Source: Microbulbifer hydrolyticus
GTDB taxonomy: Bacteria; Pseudomonadota; Gammaproteobacteria; Pseudomonadales; Cellvibrionaceae
Assembly: GCF_009931115.1 (NCBI RefSeq)
Contig: NZ_CP047491.1
Location: 496,001-560,000 of the forward strand
Direction of reading: 5' to 3'
Length of the DNA: 64,000 bases
How positions within the stretch are numbered: the first letter of the stretch is position 1; each line of letters begins with the position of its first letter. Under the pieces are notes generated by a model, which was not told where the DNA came from, ran no database searches, and was given only the letters and a program-made list of their open reading frames with translations. Positions 1-8,781 of the stretch are shown piece after piece. A program made the translations under genes and the position numbers.

Positions 1-1194
1 AAAAACTGGCAGCGCTTCTGTGGCCTGGAAGCTCGCGGTGACCGCGATATGCGCAGTCTGTTGAAAGTGCTCAAGCGCTGGCAGCCGGAGACCATCCCTG
101 CAAGCTGGGGCGATGCGCTGGCCTGCCTTGGCAGCCTCGACAACCGCAGTATTCTCGCCAGCCTGGCTATTCCCTCTCTGCATATTTACGGTGCCGGTGA
201 TGCACTGGTGCCGCTGGCGGCGGCGGAAAAAATGCAGGCCCAGAATTACCCGGTAAATATCCTCCGGGATACCGGCCATTGCCCGCACCTCTCTCGCCCG
301 GAACAAGTGGCGGCGCTGATTCGCTCAGTGCTGACGGACAGTAATTCTGAGTCCATGGCCCCGCCTCTGGATAAAGCCGCAGTCGCGCGGGCATTTGGCC
401 GTGCGGCCGGCAGTTACGATGCCGCCGCCCATTTACAACGCGCGGTGTGCCGCGAACTGTTGGGGCGTGCGGAAAAAGACAGCTCGCCAAAGCGGATTTT
501 GGATCTCGGCAGCGGCACCGGCTACGGTAGCGAATTGTTGCGCCGGCGCTTCCCGGATGCGGAAATCGTCGCCCTCGATATCGCCCCGGCGATGCTGGCG
601 TATGCACGCAGCCATCGACCGGTGGCGGATGCGTATATCGCCGCGGATGCGGAGCAGTTGCCGTTGGCCGATGGGTCCATCGACCTGGTGTTTTCCAGCT
701 TTGCCCTGCAGTGGTGTTACCGCCTGCCGCAACTGTTCGCAGAAATCCGCCGTATTATGGCGCCGGGTGCCCGCGCGCTGGTTTCCACGCTGATACCGGG
801 AACCCTTGGCGAACTGGAAGACAGTTGGGCGGCGGTGGATAAGGCGGTACATGTGAACCGGTTCCTGCCCGCGGAAGCCTGGCAGCGGGCCTGCACGGCC
901 AATGCGCTGGATTGTACGCCGGGTACCGAGCAGCGGGTGTTGCATTTCGATAGCGTGAAGACGCTGATGCGGGAACTGAAAAGTATCGGCGCCCACAACG
1001 TCAATCACGCCGCGGGCAAGGGACTGTTGAGCCGCGAGCGCCTGCGCCGGCTGATAGCCGCCTATGAACAAAAGCGCACCGAAGCCGGTTTGCCGGCGAC
1101 CTACCAGGTGCTGTATCTCGACCTCGAAAACCGCGCGTCCGCTGCATCCGCTATGGCGCTGGAGACCCCTTCTGGCCAGTGTGAAAGCGGTTAG
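1..1194 (+). CDS. bioHC: BioH-BioC fusion, 3' part (pimeloyl-ACP methyl ester esterase / malonyl-ACP O-methyltransferase)
   Basis: The reading frame is open to the left edge, so the N-terminus is missing. Residues about 1-115 (counted from the window edge) are the C-terminal part of an alpha/beta hydrolase: GAGDALVP carries the likely catalytic Asp and TGHCPH the His, while the nucleophile Ser lies outside the window. Without a stop the protein continues into a SAM methyltransferase: AVARAFGRAAGSYD, typical of BioC N-termini, then the SAM-binding LDLGSGTGYG near residue 170. BioC methylates malonyl-ACP to start pimelate synthesis; BioH removes the methyl ester at the end. Fusion of the two is known in some marine gammaproteobacteria (family knowledge). 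An internal ATG at 355 falls near the BioC module start, but the frame is continuous through it. The 3' end overlaps the convergent next gene by 4 nt. Confidence 0.9.
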   Translation, partial: KNWQRFCGLEARGDRDMRSLLKVLKRWQPETIPASWGDALACLGSLDNRSILASLAIPSLHIYGAGDALVPLAAAEKMQAQNYPVNILRDTGHCPHLSRPEQVAALIRSVLTDSNSESMAPPLDKAAVARAFGRAAGSYDAAAHLQRAVCRELLGRAEKDSSPKRILDLGSGTGYGSELLRRRFPDAEIVALDIAPAMLAYARSHRPVADAYIAADAEQLPLADGSIDLVFSSFALQWCYRLPQLFAEIRRIMAPGARALVSTLIPGTLGELEDSWAAVDKAVHVNRFLPAEAWQRACTANALDCTPGTEQRVLHFDSVKTLMRELKSIGAHNVNHAAGKGLLSRERLRRLIAAYEQKRTEAGLPATYQVLYLDLENRASAASAMALETPSGQCESG

Positions 1195-1979
1195 TCCGGG
1201 ACCAGGGCCACAACCCGGGTTGGCCCGCCGCTCCCTCCGCGAATCTTCATCGGCAGGGCAATCACGGTAAAACCCTTGTCCGGTAATGCGCCCAGGTTGG
1301 CGACATTTTCCAGCGCCGGGACATTGTGCTCGAACAGGATGCGGTGGGTTTTGAACAGCTGCGACCCGCCAAAATCGATACTCGGGGTGTCCAGTCCCAC
1401 GGCCTTGATGCCGCGTTTTTCCGCCAGATAAAGGGCCGCATCTGGACCCAGCCCGGGGAAGTTCAGTTTTTCCACCGCGGCCTCACCGCGCTCGGCGGTC
1501 CCCATGTATTTCACCGGGTCCGGCCAGAAGCGCGCGCTACCGGTATCGAGCAGCACGATGCTGTTCTCCGGCACGGTCCCGTGTTTTTCTTCCCAGCGCT
1601 GGATATCCGCAACGGAAATCTTGTAATTGCGGTCCTTGCCAATGCGGTCCGCTACCCGGATCACCACCCCCTGACCGATCAACTGTTCCAGCGGAATCTT
1701 GTCCACAGACAGTTTGTTGCGGGCAAAGTGTACCGGTGCGTCCACATGGGTACCGCCGTGTTCGGCGGCTGCCAGATTGTAGGCGGAATAGTAATAGCCC
1801 TTGTCGGTTTCGCCGGCAAACACCGTGGACTTGGCAAATTTATCCGCGGTCGGCCAGTAAATTGTGTCTTCGGCAAAGTCATGGGAAAGGTCTACCCAGC
1901 GCCCCTCCGGCAGCGCGCCCGCCAATAGACTGGCGGGCAGGCAAGCGAATAGAAACAGAATGCAACGCCCTTGGCCCAT
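1191..1979 (-). CDS. Secreted cyclase-family protein (kynurenine formamidase-like fold)
   Basis: A protein of about 262 aa matching the cyclase family (PF04199), metal-dependent hydrolases that include bacterial kynurenine formamidase. Visible landmarks are WVDLSHDFAEDTIYWP near the N-terminus, the metal-binding EHGGTHVDAPVHF, and AVGLDTPSIDFG in the C-terminal half. I chose the ATG at 1979, 14 codons inside the longest frame, because AAGGAG lies about 8 nt upstream and the protein then opens with a clear signal peptide (basic start, hydrophobic ILFLFACLPASLLAGA), implying a periplasmic location. No kynurenine-pathway genes are nearby, so the substrate is unknown. It is convergent with bioHC. 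Confidence 0.85.
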   Translation of the reverse strand: MGQGRCILFLFACLPASLLAGALPEGRWVDLSHDFAEDTIYWPTADKFAKSTVFAGETDKGYYYSAYNLAAAEHGGTHVDAPVHFARNKLSVDKIPLEQLIGQGVVIRVADRIGKDRNYKISVADIQRWEEKHGTVPENSIVLLDTGSARFWPDPVKYMGTAERGEAAVEKLNFPGLGPDAALYLAEKRGIKAVGLDTPSIDFGGSQLFKTHRILFEHNVPALENVANLGALPDKGFTVIALPMKIRGGSGGPTRVVALVPD

Positions 1980-2048
1980 AACAAACTCCTTGTTTACTCT
2001 GTGCGGCTCTCGCGATCCCATGCCGAGCCCGACAGGGAAACCTGATCC

Positions 2049-2335
2049 TTGAAAGCCTATACCAAAGCGCTACCACTGCCAGCGGATCGCGCGCGGGCAC
2101 TGGTGCTGGCGCGCCAGCATGTCCATGCCCCTGGACCGATGGGGTGGCCAGGACGCGGAGGTGCCGGGACCGGTTTGATGGGGTTGTGGACCTGAAAGCG
2201 GACCGTGCGGAGGGCGCCTTGCGGGTCAAGGCTCTGCACTGGAGGGAAACAGCCAGCAGCGGATTGCTGGCGGGCTTTGACAAAGCGCTCGGCGACCCTG
2301 TCCGCTTTCACGGGCTGGGCGCCGAAGCGGCATAA
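2049..2335 (+). pseudogene. Remnant of a YcaQ-like winged-helix DNA glycosylase gene
   Basis: Two short stretches in different frames resemble the two ends of the YcaQ/AlkX family. From about 2049 (frame 3) the translation KALPLPADRARALVLARQ resembles the family's N-terminus. From about 2165 (frame 2) RDRFDGVVDLKADRAEGALR closely matches the conserved C-terminal motif around VDLKADR, and the frame then runs to a TAA at 2333-2335. A normal family member is about 390-410 aa; fewer than 90 codons survive, so roughly 900 nt of the centre are missing and the joint is out of frame. The C-terminal match is the stronger half. This is recognition from family memory, not a database search. Confidence 0.5.
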
Positions 2336-2337
2336 TC

Positions 2338-2988
2338 TCAGATCTGGACCACCACGTAGACTTCGCGGCCATCGCGCTGGGTGGGCATGAAGTAGTGTTC
2401 GCCGTAGCGGTAGTACTGCACGCCGTTGACCACTTCCGCGGTGTAGCCTGCCGGCAGGTTGTCCAAGACCTGGCCGGGGTTATAGGCGCTGGCGACAGGA
2501 CCGCCAGTGGTAGTCACCGTGGTGGTTGTGGTGGTCGTGACACCGGCCGGGGCAGGCACCACCACATAGCGATTCACTTGCGGCTGCCACTGATAGTAGG
2601 CGCCGCCGTACTGGTAGTAGCTGAAGCCACCGATCTGAACCTGCACTGCGCTGCTCGGCAATGTCAGCACGGATGCGCCCAGCGGCGCCGAAACCACCAC
2701 GTAGCCTGAGGGGGCCGGGCGGTAGAAATAACCGCCGCCGTAGTAATAGGGGCGTCCACCCACAGCCATATTGATGAAGCCACCCGGCAGCACGGGCACG
2801 GTAAAGCCGATGCCAATTCGCGGTCCGCGGCGGTAACGCGGGCCCCAGTAGTCGCGTCCGTGACCATAGCCGTGGCCATGGTGGTGGCCACGGTGCCCGC
2901 TGTGGGCGTCCGCCGGCGCGGCAAAGGCGAATGACAGCAGCGTTGCCAGTCCTGCACCGAAAACTAAAAATTTGACTGCGTTCTTCAT
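2338..2988 (-). CDS. Secreted DUF6515-like protein, His/Gly-rich N-terminus
   Basis: A 216-aa exported protein. Residues 1-28 form a signal peptide ending in AFAAPADA. A histidine/glycine-rich stretch follows (HSGHRGHHHGHGYGHG), then Tyr/Gly-rich beta-type repeats: GGRPYYYGGGYFYRPAPSGY, GYVVVSAPLGASV and FSYYQYGGAYYQW, a poly-Thr linker (about residues 155-165) and a second YYRYGEHYF unit. The GYVVVxAPxG signature is what I associate with DUF6515. Function is unknown; the His-rich segment could bind metal (inference). A second protein with the same tail lies at 8893-9633, on the other side of the polyamine cluster. Confidence 0.75.
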   Translation of the reverse strand: MKNAVKFLVFGAGLATLLSFAFAAPADAHSGHRGHHHGHGYGHGRDYWGPRYRRGPRIGIGFTVPVLPGGFINMAVGGRPYYYGGGYFYRPAPSGYVVVSAPLGASVLTLPSSAVQVQIGGFSYYQYGGAYYQWQPQVNRYVVVPAPAGVTTTTTTTVTTTGGPVASAYNPGQVLDNLPAGYTAEVVNGVQYYRYGEHYFMPTQRDGREVYVVVQI

Positions 2989-3160
2989 TAAATCTCCCGC
3001 GAAGCGAGTGCTTACTATTGTGCAAATAATAAACGTATCCGGGCGGCCGCGCTACATCTGACAGGAGCCTGACCGTTAAGAATTGTCACTTAGCCGTGGC
3101 GGGAGCGGGTGACCCGGCAGCCAACTACTGGCGCATGTTGGTGATGCCGGGCTCCCGGGG

Positions 3161-4033
3161 TCATTTGCGGTTGCGCTGAACAATCCCCATCAGTTTGTAC
3201 AGCAGCTGCGCAGCGCCGAACTCGTAGGCGTGGAAACCTTCGATGGGGGCAAATTCGAGCAGGTCGAAGCCGATGATCTCCCGCTGTTTCGCGACCGATT
3301 CGAACAGGTTCAGCGTCTGGTACCAGCCGAGTCCGCCTGGTACCGGGGTGCCGGTGGATGGGAAGACTGATGGGTCCATGCCGTCGATATCCAGGGTAAA
3401 GAACACCTGGCGGGGGAAGTCGTCCGGCAACTGGATAGACTGCACCTGGTTGGGCACCAGCTGGTGGGCGTCCATGTAGCGCACGTTGTACTCCCTGCGC
3501 GCGTCCATTTCCTCCTCGCAGTAGGCGCGGATACCCAACTGATAAAGCGGCACCCCGGCCTCACACACCAGCCGCATGACACTGGCGTGGCTGTGCCGCT
3601 GGCCCTCGTAGCGATCGCGCAGGTCGGCGTGGGCATCGATCTGTACCACCCCGAAGTCGGTGTATCCGGCGTCCAGGTAACCTTTGATGATGCCCCAGGT
3701 GACCGAGTGTTCGCCGCCGATACCCACAGGCATTTTGCCGAGGGTGAGAATCTCGCGGGTGGCGTTGGCGATGTTCTCCATGACCTGCTCGGCCGGGCCG
3801 CTGACGTCGACGGCGTCCCGGGTGTAAATACCAAGGTCGCAGGGTGAGGAGAAGTTATCGAAAGTCTCCAGCTGATGGGACGCTTCAATAATTGATGCCG
3901 GCCCTTTGCCGGTGCCGCCGCCATAGGAGACGGTCTCCTCATAGGGGATCGGCAGGATATGGAACAGCGCGTCTTCGGGCTTGGGTTGCTCGATTTCGGA
4001 GCCCAGAAAAATATTGGGGTCTTCTTGGTGCAT
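3161..4033 (-). CDS. speB: Agmatinase (ureohydrolase family)
   Basis: A 290-aa ureohydrolase with the two-manganese site motifs: GIGGEHSVTWG, IDAHADLRD followed by SHASVMR, and TLDIDGMDPSVFP. Agmatinase hydrolyses agmatine to putrescine and urea. Assignment to agmatinase rather than arginase or formimidoylglutamase rests on context: it is the last gene of a minus-strand cluster with arginine decarboxylase, carboxyspermidine dehydrogenase and a carboxy(nor)spermidine decarboxylase. It lies 45 bp after the decarboxylase gene and is probably co-transcribed with it. The formimidoylglutamase of this window (hutG, 38348-39301) is a different member of the same superfamily. Confidence 0.93.
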   Translation of the reverse strand: MHQEDPNIFLGSEIEQPKPEDALFHILPIPYEETVSYGGGTGKGPASIIEASHQLETFDNFSSPCDLGIYTRDAVDVSGPAEQVMENIANATREILTLGKMPVGIGGEHSVTWGIIKGYLDAGYTDFGVVQIDAHADLRDRYEGQRHSHASVMRLVCEAGVPLYQLGIRAYCEEEMDARREYNVRYMDAHQLVPNQVQSIQLPDDFPRQVFFTLDIDGMDPSVFPSTGTPVPGGLGWYQTLNLFESVAKQREIIGFDLLEFAPIEGFHAYEFGAAQLLYKLMGIVQRNRK

Positions 4034-4078
4034 GGGACTTCTTTAAACCTTTGGTGGTGGCAGAGCACCGGATCAAGC

Positions 4079-5272
4079 TCAGGACAGGCGACCTTTAAAG
4101 TCTTCGTATCCGAATGTTTTTACAATTTTCAGTTCATCAGTATCGGAATTCCACAGTGCGATCGAAGGCAGTGGAATGCCGTTGAATGTATTGGTCTTGA
4201 CCATGGTGTAGTAGGCCATTTCCTCGAACACGATGCGGTCGCCGATATGCAGTGGTTCGGCGAAACTGTACTCGCCGATTCTGTCACCGGCCAGGCAACT
4301 CTGCCCGCCTAACTGGTAGCTGTGCGGCAGTTCTTCCGGCAGCGAAGCGCCGGTGATTTCCGGGCGGTAGGGCATCTCGATCACATCCGGCATATGGCAG
4401 GTGGCGGAGACATCGAGAATGGCCTGGTTGCTGCCATTCCAGGTCAGGTCCACAACCTCGCCCACCAGTACACCACAGAACAGTGCCACCGCCTCACCCG
4501 GCTCCAGGTACACCTGTACGCCGTGTTTCTCGGAAAATGCCTTTACCGCGGCAACCAGCTCGTCCACCTGGTAGTCACAGCGCGTGATGTGGTGGCCGCC
4601 GCCGAAATTGATCCACTGCATCTGCGGGATCAGGTCGCCGAACTTTTCTTCCACCGCCTTGATCGTGCGCTCCAGGGGTTTGAAGTCCTGCTCACACAGG
4701 GTGTGGAAGTGCAGGCCGCTGATGCCAGTCAGGTCTTCTCCGTCAAACAGCGAGCGTACGATGCCCAGACGTGAACACGGGGCGCAGGGATCGTAAATCG
4801 GTGTGTGACCCTCGGAGTGCTCGGGGTTGATACGCAGGCCGAACTGCAGCTCGGGTCGTTGCTTTTGCGCCTCCAGGCACAGCTCGCGGTAGCGCTTCCA
4901 CTGGGAAAAGGAATTGAAAATCACGTGGTGGGCAAACCCCAGGATTTCTTTCAGCTCCGCTTCCTTGTAGCCGGCACTGAATACATGTACCTCTTTGCCC
5001 TGATCCTTGCCGCCGTACTCCTCAAAGCCCAGCTTTGCCTCATTGATACCACTGGCACAGGTTCCGGAAAGGTACTCGGCGACGATAGGCCCGATGCTGA
5101 ACATGGAGAACGCTTTCAGTGCGGCAAGCACTTTTGCGCCGCTGCGTTTCTGCACATCGGCGAGTACTTCCAGATTGTCGCGCAGGGCAATTTCATCCAC
5201 CACAAAACAGGGCGTGGGGACGCGGGTCGGGTCGAATTCACCGAAGTAGTCTTTGCGGGGAGTCAGATCCAT
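4079..5272 (-). CDS. nspC: Carboxynorspermidine/carboxyspermidine decarboxylase
   Basis: A 397-aa fold-III PLP decarboxylase related to DapC/SpeA-type enzymes. It has TPCFVVDEIALRDNLEVL at the N-terminus, the PLP-lysine region AKVLAALKAFSMFS, GLRINPEHSEG, the phosphate-binding WINFGGGHHITR and the C-terminal QSCLAGDRIGEY block. It decarboxylates carboxyspermidine (or carboxynorspermidine) to spermidine (or norspermidine). The neighbouring dehydrogenase supplies its substrate. Which triamine is made cannot be told from sequence alone; spermidine is the likelier product because the cluster also makes putrescine. A strong terminator-like hairpin lies just upstream, so this gene may have its own promoter or depend on read-through. 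Confidence 0.92.
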   Translation of the reverse strand: MDLTPRKDYFGEFDPTRVPTPCFVVDEIALRDNLEVLADVQKRSGAKVLAALKAFSMFSIGPIVAEYLSGTCASGINEAKLGFEEYGGKDQGKEVHVFSAGYKEAELKEILGFAHHVIFNSFSQWKRYRELCLEAQKQRPELQFGLRINPEHSEGHTPIYDPCAPCSRLGIVRSLFDGEDLTGISGLHFHTLCEQDFKPLERTIKAVEEKFGDLIPQMQWINFGGGHHITRCDYQVDELVAAVKAFSEKHGVQVYLEPGEAVALFCGVLVGEVVDLTWNGSNQAILDVSATCHMPDVIEMPYRPEITGASLPEELPHSYQLGGQSCLAGDRIGEYSFAEPLHIGDRIVFEEMAYYTMVKTNTFNGIPLPSIALWNSDTDELKIVKTFGYEDFKGRLS

Positions 5273-5295
5273 GGTGTTGTATAGGGGCCTCTTGA

Positions 5296-5325
5296 AAAAT
5301 CCCGGGCATTTTGGCCCGGGATTTT
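5296..5325 (-). terminator. Perfect 12-bp hairpin between the carboxyspermidine genes
   Basis: AAAATCCCGGGC at 5296-5307 pairs perfectly with its complement at 5314-5325 across a 6-nt loop. On the minus strand the stem ends in a run of five T, so it looks like a rho-independent terminator after the carboxyspermidine dehydrogenase gene, 16 bp beyond its stop. It may attenuate the downstream nspC-speB genes. Confidence 0.7.
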
Positions 5326-5341
5326 CTGCACATAAATAAAG

Positions 5342-6535
5342 TTATACGAACGGTTTGTCGAGCCAGGTTTCCTGCCAGGGCAGGCCGTACTTGTTCAGGT
5401 CTTCCATGAAGGGGTCCGGATCCAGCTGCTCCATATTCCATACGCCCGGCTTCATCCACTTGCCTTCCATCATCATCTTGGCACCGATCATGGCCGGTAC
5501 ACCGGTGGTGTAGGAAATCGCCTGGGACTGAACCTCTTTATAGGCTTCCTGGTGATCGCAGATGTTGTAGACGTAGTAGATCTTGTCTTCACCGCCTTTC
5601 ACACCCTTGATGATGTTGCCAATACAGGTTTTGCCCTTGGTCAGCGGGCCAAGACTTGCAGGATCCGGCAACAGTGCTTTCAGGAACTGTATCGGTACAA
5701 TTTGCTGCCCCTGGAATTCAATCGGCTCGATACTGGTCATGCCCACGTTCTGCAGTACCTCGAGGTGTTTGAGGTAGCTGGCTCCAAACGTCATCCAGAA
5801 GCGTGCGCGCTCGATTTCCGGGAAGTGCTTGGATAGAGATTCCAGCTCCTCATGGTACAGCAGGTACAGGTCTTTCTCGCCGATACCTTCCGGGAAGTCG
5901 AATACCCGCTTTTCTTCCATGGGCTTGGTGGTGACCCACTTGCCATCTTCCCAGTAGCGGCCGTTCGCGGTGATTTCGCGGATGTTGATTTCCGGGTTGA
6001 AGTTGGTGGCAAACGGCAGGCCGTGGTCGCCGGCGTTACAGTCGAGAATGTCCAGGGTCTTGATGCGGTCGAAGTGATGCTTCTTGGCATAGGCAGTAAA
6101 TACACTGGTAACGCCCGGATCAAAGCCACTGCCGAGCAGTGCCATCAAACCCGCTTTTTCAAATTTTTCCTGGTAGGCCCACTGCCACTTGTATTCGAAC
6201 TTGGCCTCTTCCGGCGGTTCGTAGTTGGCGGTATCCAGGTAATGCACGCCGGTCTCCAGGCACGCGTCCATGATATGCAGGTCCTGGTAGGGCAACGCCA
6301 CATTAATCACCATGTCCGGTTTGACCTTCTCGATCAGCGCGACCATTTCACTGACGTTATCGGCGTCCACTTCCGCGGTGTCGATCTTGCGCGACAGCAT
6401 ATCGGCGATCTTGTCACATTTGGATTTGGTGCGGCTGGCGAGGGTGATGTTCTCGAAGACTTCCTCTACTTGTGCACACTTGTGTGCAACCACCTGACCG
6501 ACGCCACCGGCGCCTACTATCAACACATTGGCCAT
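5342..6535 (-). CDS. Carboxy(nor)spermidine dehydrogenase / saccharopine dehydrogenase family
   Basis: A 397-aa protein starting with a Rossmann NAD(P)-binding motif, NVLIVGAGGVGQVVAHKCAQ, followed by NITLASRT and the catalytic-region sequence GSGFDPGVTSVFTAYA typical of the saccharopine dehydrogenase family. In polyamine clusters this enzyme reductively condenses putrescine (or diaminopropane) with aspartate beta-semialdehyde to carboxyspermidine (or carboxynorspermidine). The start at 6535 is backed by AAGGAGAT about 6 nt upstream. It sits between speA and nspC, which fixes its likely role. It replaces the SpeD/SpeE S-adenosylmethionine route; neither of those genes is in this window. Confidence 0.92.
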   Translation of the reverse strand: MANVLIVGAGGVGQVVAHKCAQVEEVFENITLASRTKSKCDKIADMLSRKIDTAEVDADNVSEMVALIEKVKPDMVINVALPYQDLHIMDACLETGVHYLDTANYEPPEEAKFEYKWQWAYQEKFEKAGLMALLGSGFDPGVTSVFTAYAKKHHFDRIKTLDILDCNAGDHGLPFATNFNPEINIREITANGRYWEDGKWVTTKPMEEKRVFDFPEGIGEKDLYLLYHEELESLSKHFPEIERARFWMTFGASYLKHLEVLQNVGMTSIEPIEFQGQQIVPIQFLKALLPDPASLGPLTKGKTCIGNIIKGVKGGEDKIYYVYNICDHQEAYKEVQSQAISYTTGVPAMIGAKMMMEGKWMKPGVWNMEQLDPDPFMEDLNKYGLPWQETWLDKPFV

Positions 6536-6640
6536 CTATGTATCTCCTTATTCTTGGGTGTTTCTTAACACGCAAAATTTTTAGTGCCCGGAGCTATGCC
6601 GCCACCTGTCCAGCGATAGAGCCTACCGCCGGGTCCTGAT

Positions 6641-8563
6641 CTATTTCTCGAAGTAGGTATATCCGCTCATGCTTGCAGTGTACGTGTGCAAAATATCCTT
6701 ACGCTGTTGCGCGGTAATCCGCTTTTCCTTTACTGCCCGCTCAGCCAGCTTGCGGAAACGCTCGAAAAGGTCCTGCGGTGAATACTCCACGTAGCTCAGC
6801 ACATCGGCAATGCTGTCGCCGTGAATCTCGCGGCTGTAATCCACCTGGCCGTCGTCGTCGATACGCACACTCACCACGTTCGTATCACCAAACAGGTTGT
6901 GCAGGTCACCCAGAGTTTCCTGATACGCACCAACCAGGAAAGTTCCGAGAATATACTCTTCGCCATCCTTCAGAGGGTGCAGCGGCAGCGTCTTGCGCAC
7001 ATCCTGTCGGTCGATAAAACGGTCGATCTTGCCGTCGCAATCGCAGGTGATATCCGCGATTATCGCCGAGCGGGTCGGCGCCTCATCCAGGCGGTGAACC
7101 GGCACCAGCGGGAACAGTTGATCGATCGCCCAGATATCCGGCAGCGACTGGAACACGCTCACATTCGCGTAATAAATATCGGACAGAACCTCCGGCAATG
7201 CCTGCAGGTCCACCGGCACCTGGTCCACCTCATTCAGGAGTTTGCGAATACGCTGCGCGCACTGCAAAAACAGGTTCTCCGCCAGTGCACGATCGCGCAG
7301 GCTCACCTGGCCGTGCAGGTAGAGCGCGCGGATTTCATCCCGATAGTAGAGGCCATCGTTGTAGCTCTCCTGCAGGTTTTTGGGCGTCACACTTTGCAGC
7401 GCATCCTGCAGGTTCTTCAACATCGGGTGTGTGTCCTCGCCGATGCTGTCTTCCTCCAGCTCGATGGGCTCGAAACTGGTGGTGTCCAGAATGTTGAACA
7501 GCAATACCGATGAATAGGCTACCGTGGCACGGCCCGACTCGGTGATGATCACCGGGTGCTCCACGCCCTCGCTGTCCAGCGTGCCCATAATGGCTTCCAC
7601 CACGTCGACACAGTATTCATCCAGCGAATAGTTCTTGGAGTGGGTGTAGTTGGTCTTGGAACCATCGTAGTCCACCGCCAGGCCACCACCGAGGTCGAGG
7701 TAACCCATGGCCGCGCCTTCCTCTACCAGGTCGGCATAGTAGCGGCAGGCCTCCAGCACGCCCGTGCGGATGTCGCGAATGTTCGGTACCTGCGAGCCCA
7801 GGTGGTAGTGCAGCAGCTTCAGGCAGTGCAACATGTTCTGGTCGCGCAGTTTATCGACCATCGCAATCAGGTCGTTACTGCCGAGGCCAAAAATACTGCG
7901 GTCGCCACTGGTGGCGTTCCAGTAGCCACCCACCTTGCTCGCCAGTTTTATCCGCACACCAATATTCGGCTCCACCTGTTCGCGCTGGGCGCAGTGGATG
8001 ATGGTGTCCACTTCCGAGGGTGTCTCCACCACGAAGAATACCTGCACGCCAAGGCGCTGCGCCTGCAGGCCGAGGTTGATGAACTCCTCGTCCTTGTAGC
8101 CGTTACAGACGATCAGCGCGTCGGTGTTGTCGAGGATCGACAGCGCCGCAATCAGTTCCGCTTTGCTGCCAGCCTCCAGCCCATGTCCAAACTGGCGTCC
8201 GGCACGGGCGATTTCCTCGATCACCTGGCATTGCTGGTTCACCTTGATGGGAAAAACACCGCGGAACACGTTGTTGTAACCACTGCTCTCGATGGCGCTG
8301 CGGAATGAATTGTTGATCCGCCCGATCTGGGCATCGAGCAGGTTTTCAAAGCGCACCAGCAACGGCATGCCCAGACCGCGTTCGGTGGCGCCGTGGGCGA
8401 TATCCAGCAGTGAAACGGCATGCAGTTCACCGGCGTCGTTTTTCACTTCAACCGTGATCTCGCCAGACTGATTCAAATTGAAATAGCCGGCGCCCCAGTT
8501 GCGGATGCCGTAAAGCTCTGCGGAGTCCTCGCAGGTCCAGTTTTCGATCTGTTCTTGTTTCAT
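6641..8563 (-). CDS. speA: Biosynthetic arginine decarboxylase
   Basis: A 640-aa PLP enzyme of the SpeA type, the usual family length. It shows YNNVFRGVFPIKVNQQCQVI with the PLP lysine, GLEAGSKAEL, LLHYHLGSQVPN, the phosphate-binding YLDLGGGLAVDYDGS and the C-terminal ADITCDCDGKIDRFID with the catalytic-site cysteine. It converts arginine to agmatine, the first step of the pathway completed by speB, the dehydrogenase and nspC downstream on the same strand. Transcription probably starts in the AT-rich leader above 8640. The gap to the dehydrogenase is 105 bp without a clear hairpin. Confidence 0.95.
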   Translation of the reverse strand: MKQEQIENWTCEDSAELYGIRNWGAGYFNLNQSGEITVEVKNDAGELHAVSLLDIAHGATERGLGMPLLVRFENLLDAQIGRINNSFRSAIESSGYNNVFRGVFPIKVNQQCQVIEEIARAGRQFGHGLEAGSKAELIAALSILDNTDALIVCNGYKDEEFINLGLQAQRLGVQVFFVVETPSEVDTIIHCAQREQVEPNIGVRIKLASKVGGYWNATSGDRSIFGLGSNDLIAMVDKLRDQNMLHCLKLLHYHLGSQVPNIRDIRTGVLEACRYYADLVEEGAAMGYLDLGGGLAVDYDGSKTNYTHSKNYSLDEYCVDVVEAIMGTLDSEGVEHPVIITESGRATVAYSSVLLFNILDTTSFEPIELEEDSIGEDTHPMLKNLQDALQSVTPKNLQESYNDGLYYRDEIRALYLHGQVSLRDRALAENLFLQCAQRIRKLLNEVDQVPVDLQALPEVLSDIYYANVSVFQSLPDIWAIDQLFPLVPVHRLDEAPTRSAIIADITCDCDGKIDRFIDRQDVRKTLPLHPLKDGEEYILGTFLVGAYQETLGDLHNLFGDTNVVSVRIDDDGQVDYSREIHGDSIADVLSYVEYSPQDLFERFRKLAERAVKEKRITAQQRKDILHTYTASMSGYTYFEK

Positions 8564-8724
8564 GGCGCCTCGTTATTGGTTGAGGAACGGTCGGTTTTCA
8601 GGGGCGCGAATCTTGGGGCCAGAGTTTGTGGAAAGCAATAACTATAGAAAAGAAAAATAGCCTTTTTTTAATGCTTAAAATTAAATTTTTGTTCGGTTTT
8701 TTAGCCGGCTCGTATATATAAACA

Positions 8725-8739
8725 TTGATGGCGCATCAA
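8725..8739. promoter_or_regulatory. Inverted repeat in the speA leader
   Basis: TTGATG-GCG-CATCAA is a 6-3-6 inverted repeat 162 bp upstream of the speA start. On the minus strand TTGATG could also serve as a -35 box, with TATA-rich sequence at 8713-8720 as the -10. The interval 8640-8720 is unusually AT-rich for this window, consistent with a promoter plus long untranslated leader. The regulator is unknown. Confidence 0.35.
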
Positions 8740-8781
8740 TTGCCACAATAGGCAGGTTAACAGAAATAAATTAGCAGAAAT

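Noticed and set aside
355-1194. A separate bioC starting at the internal ATG 355
   Set aside because: The hydrolase and methyltransferase parts are in one continuous frame and no ribosome site precedes the ATG; a fusion is simpler.
8640-8720. A riboswitch in the speA leader
   Set aside because: AT-rich, but I could not match any known riboswitch core; only the small inverted repeat is supportable.
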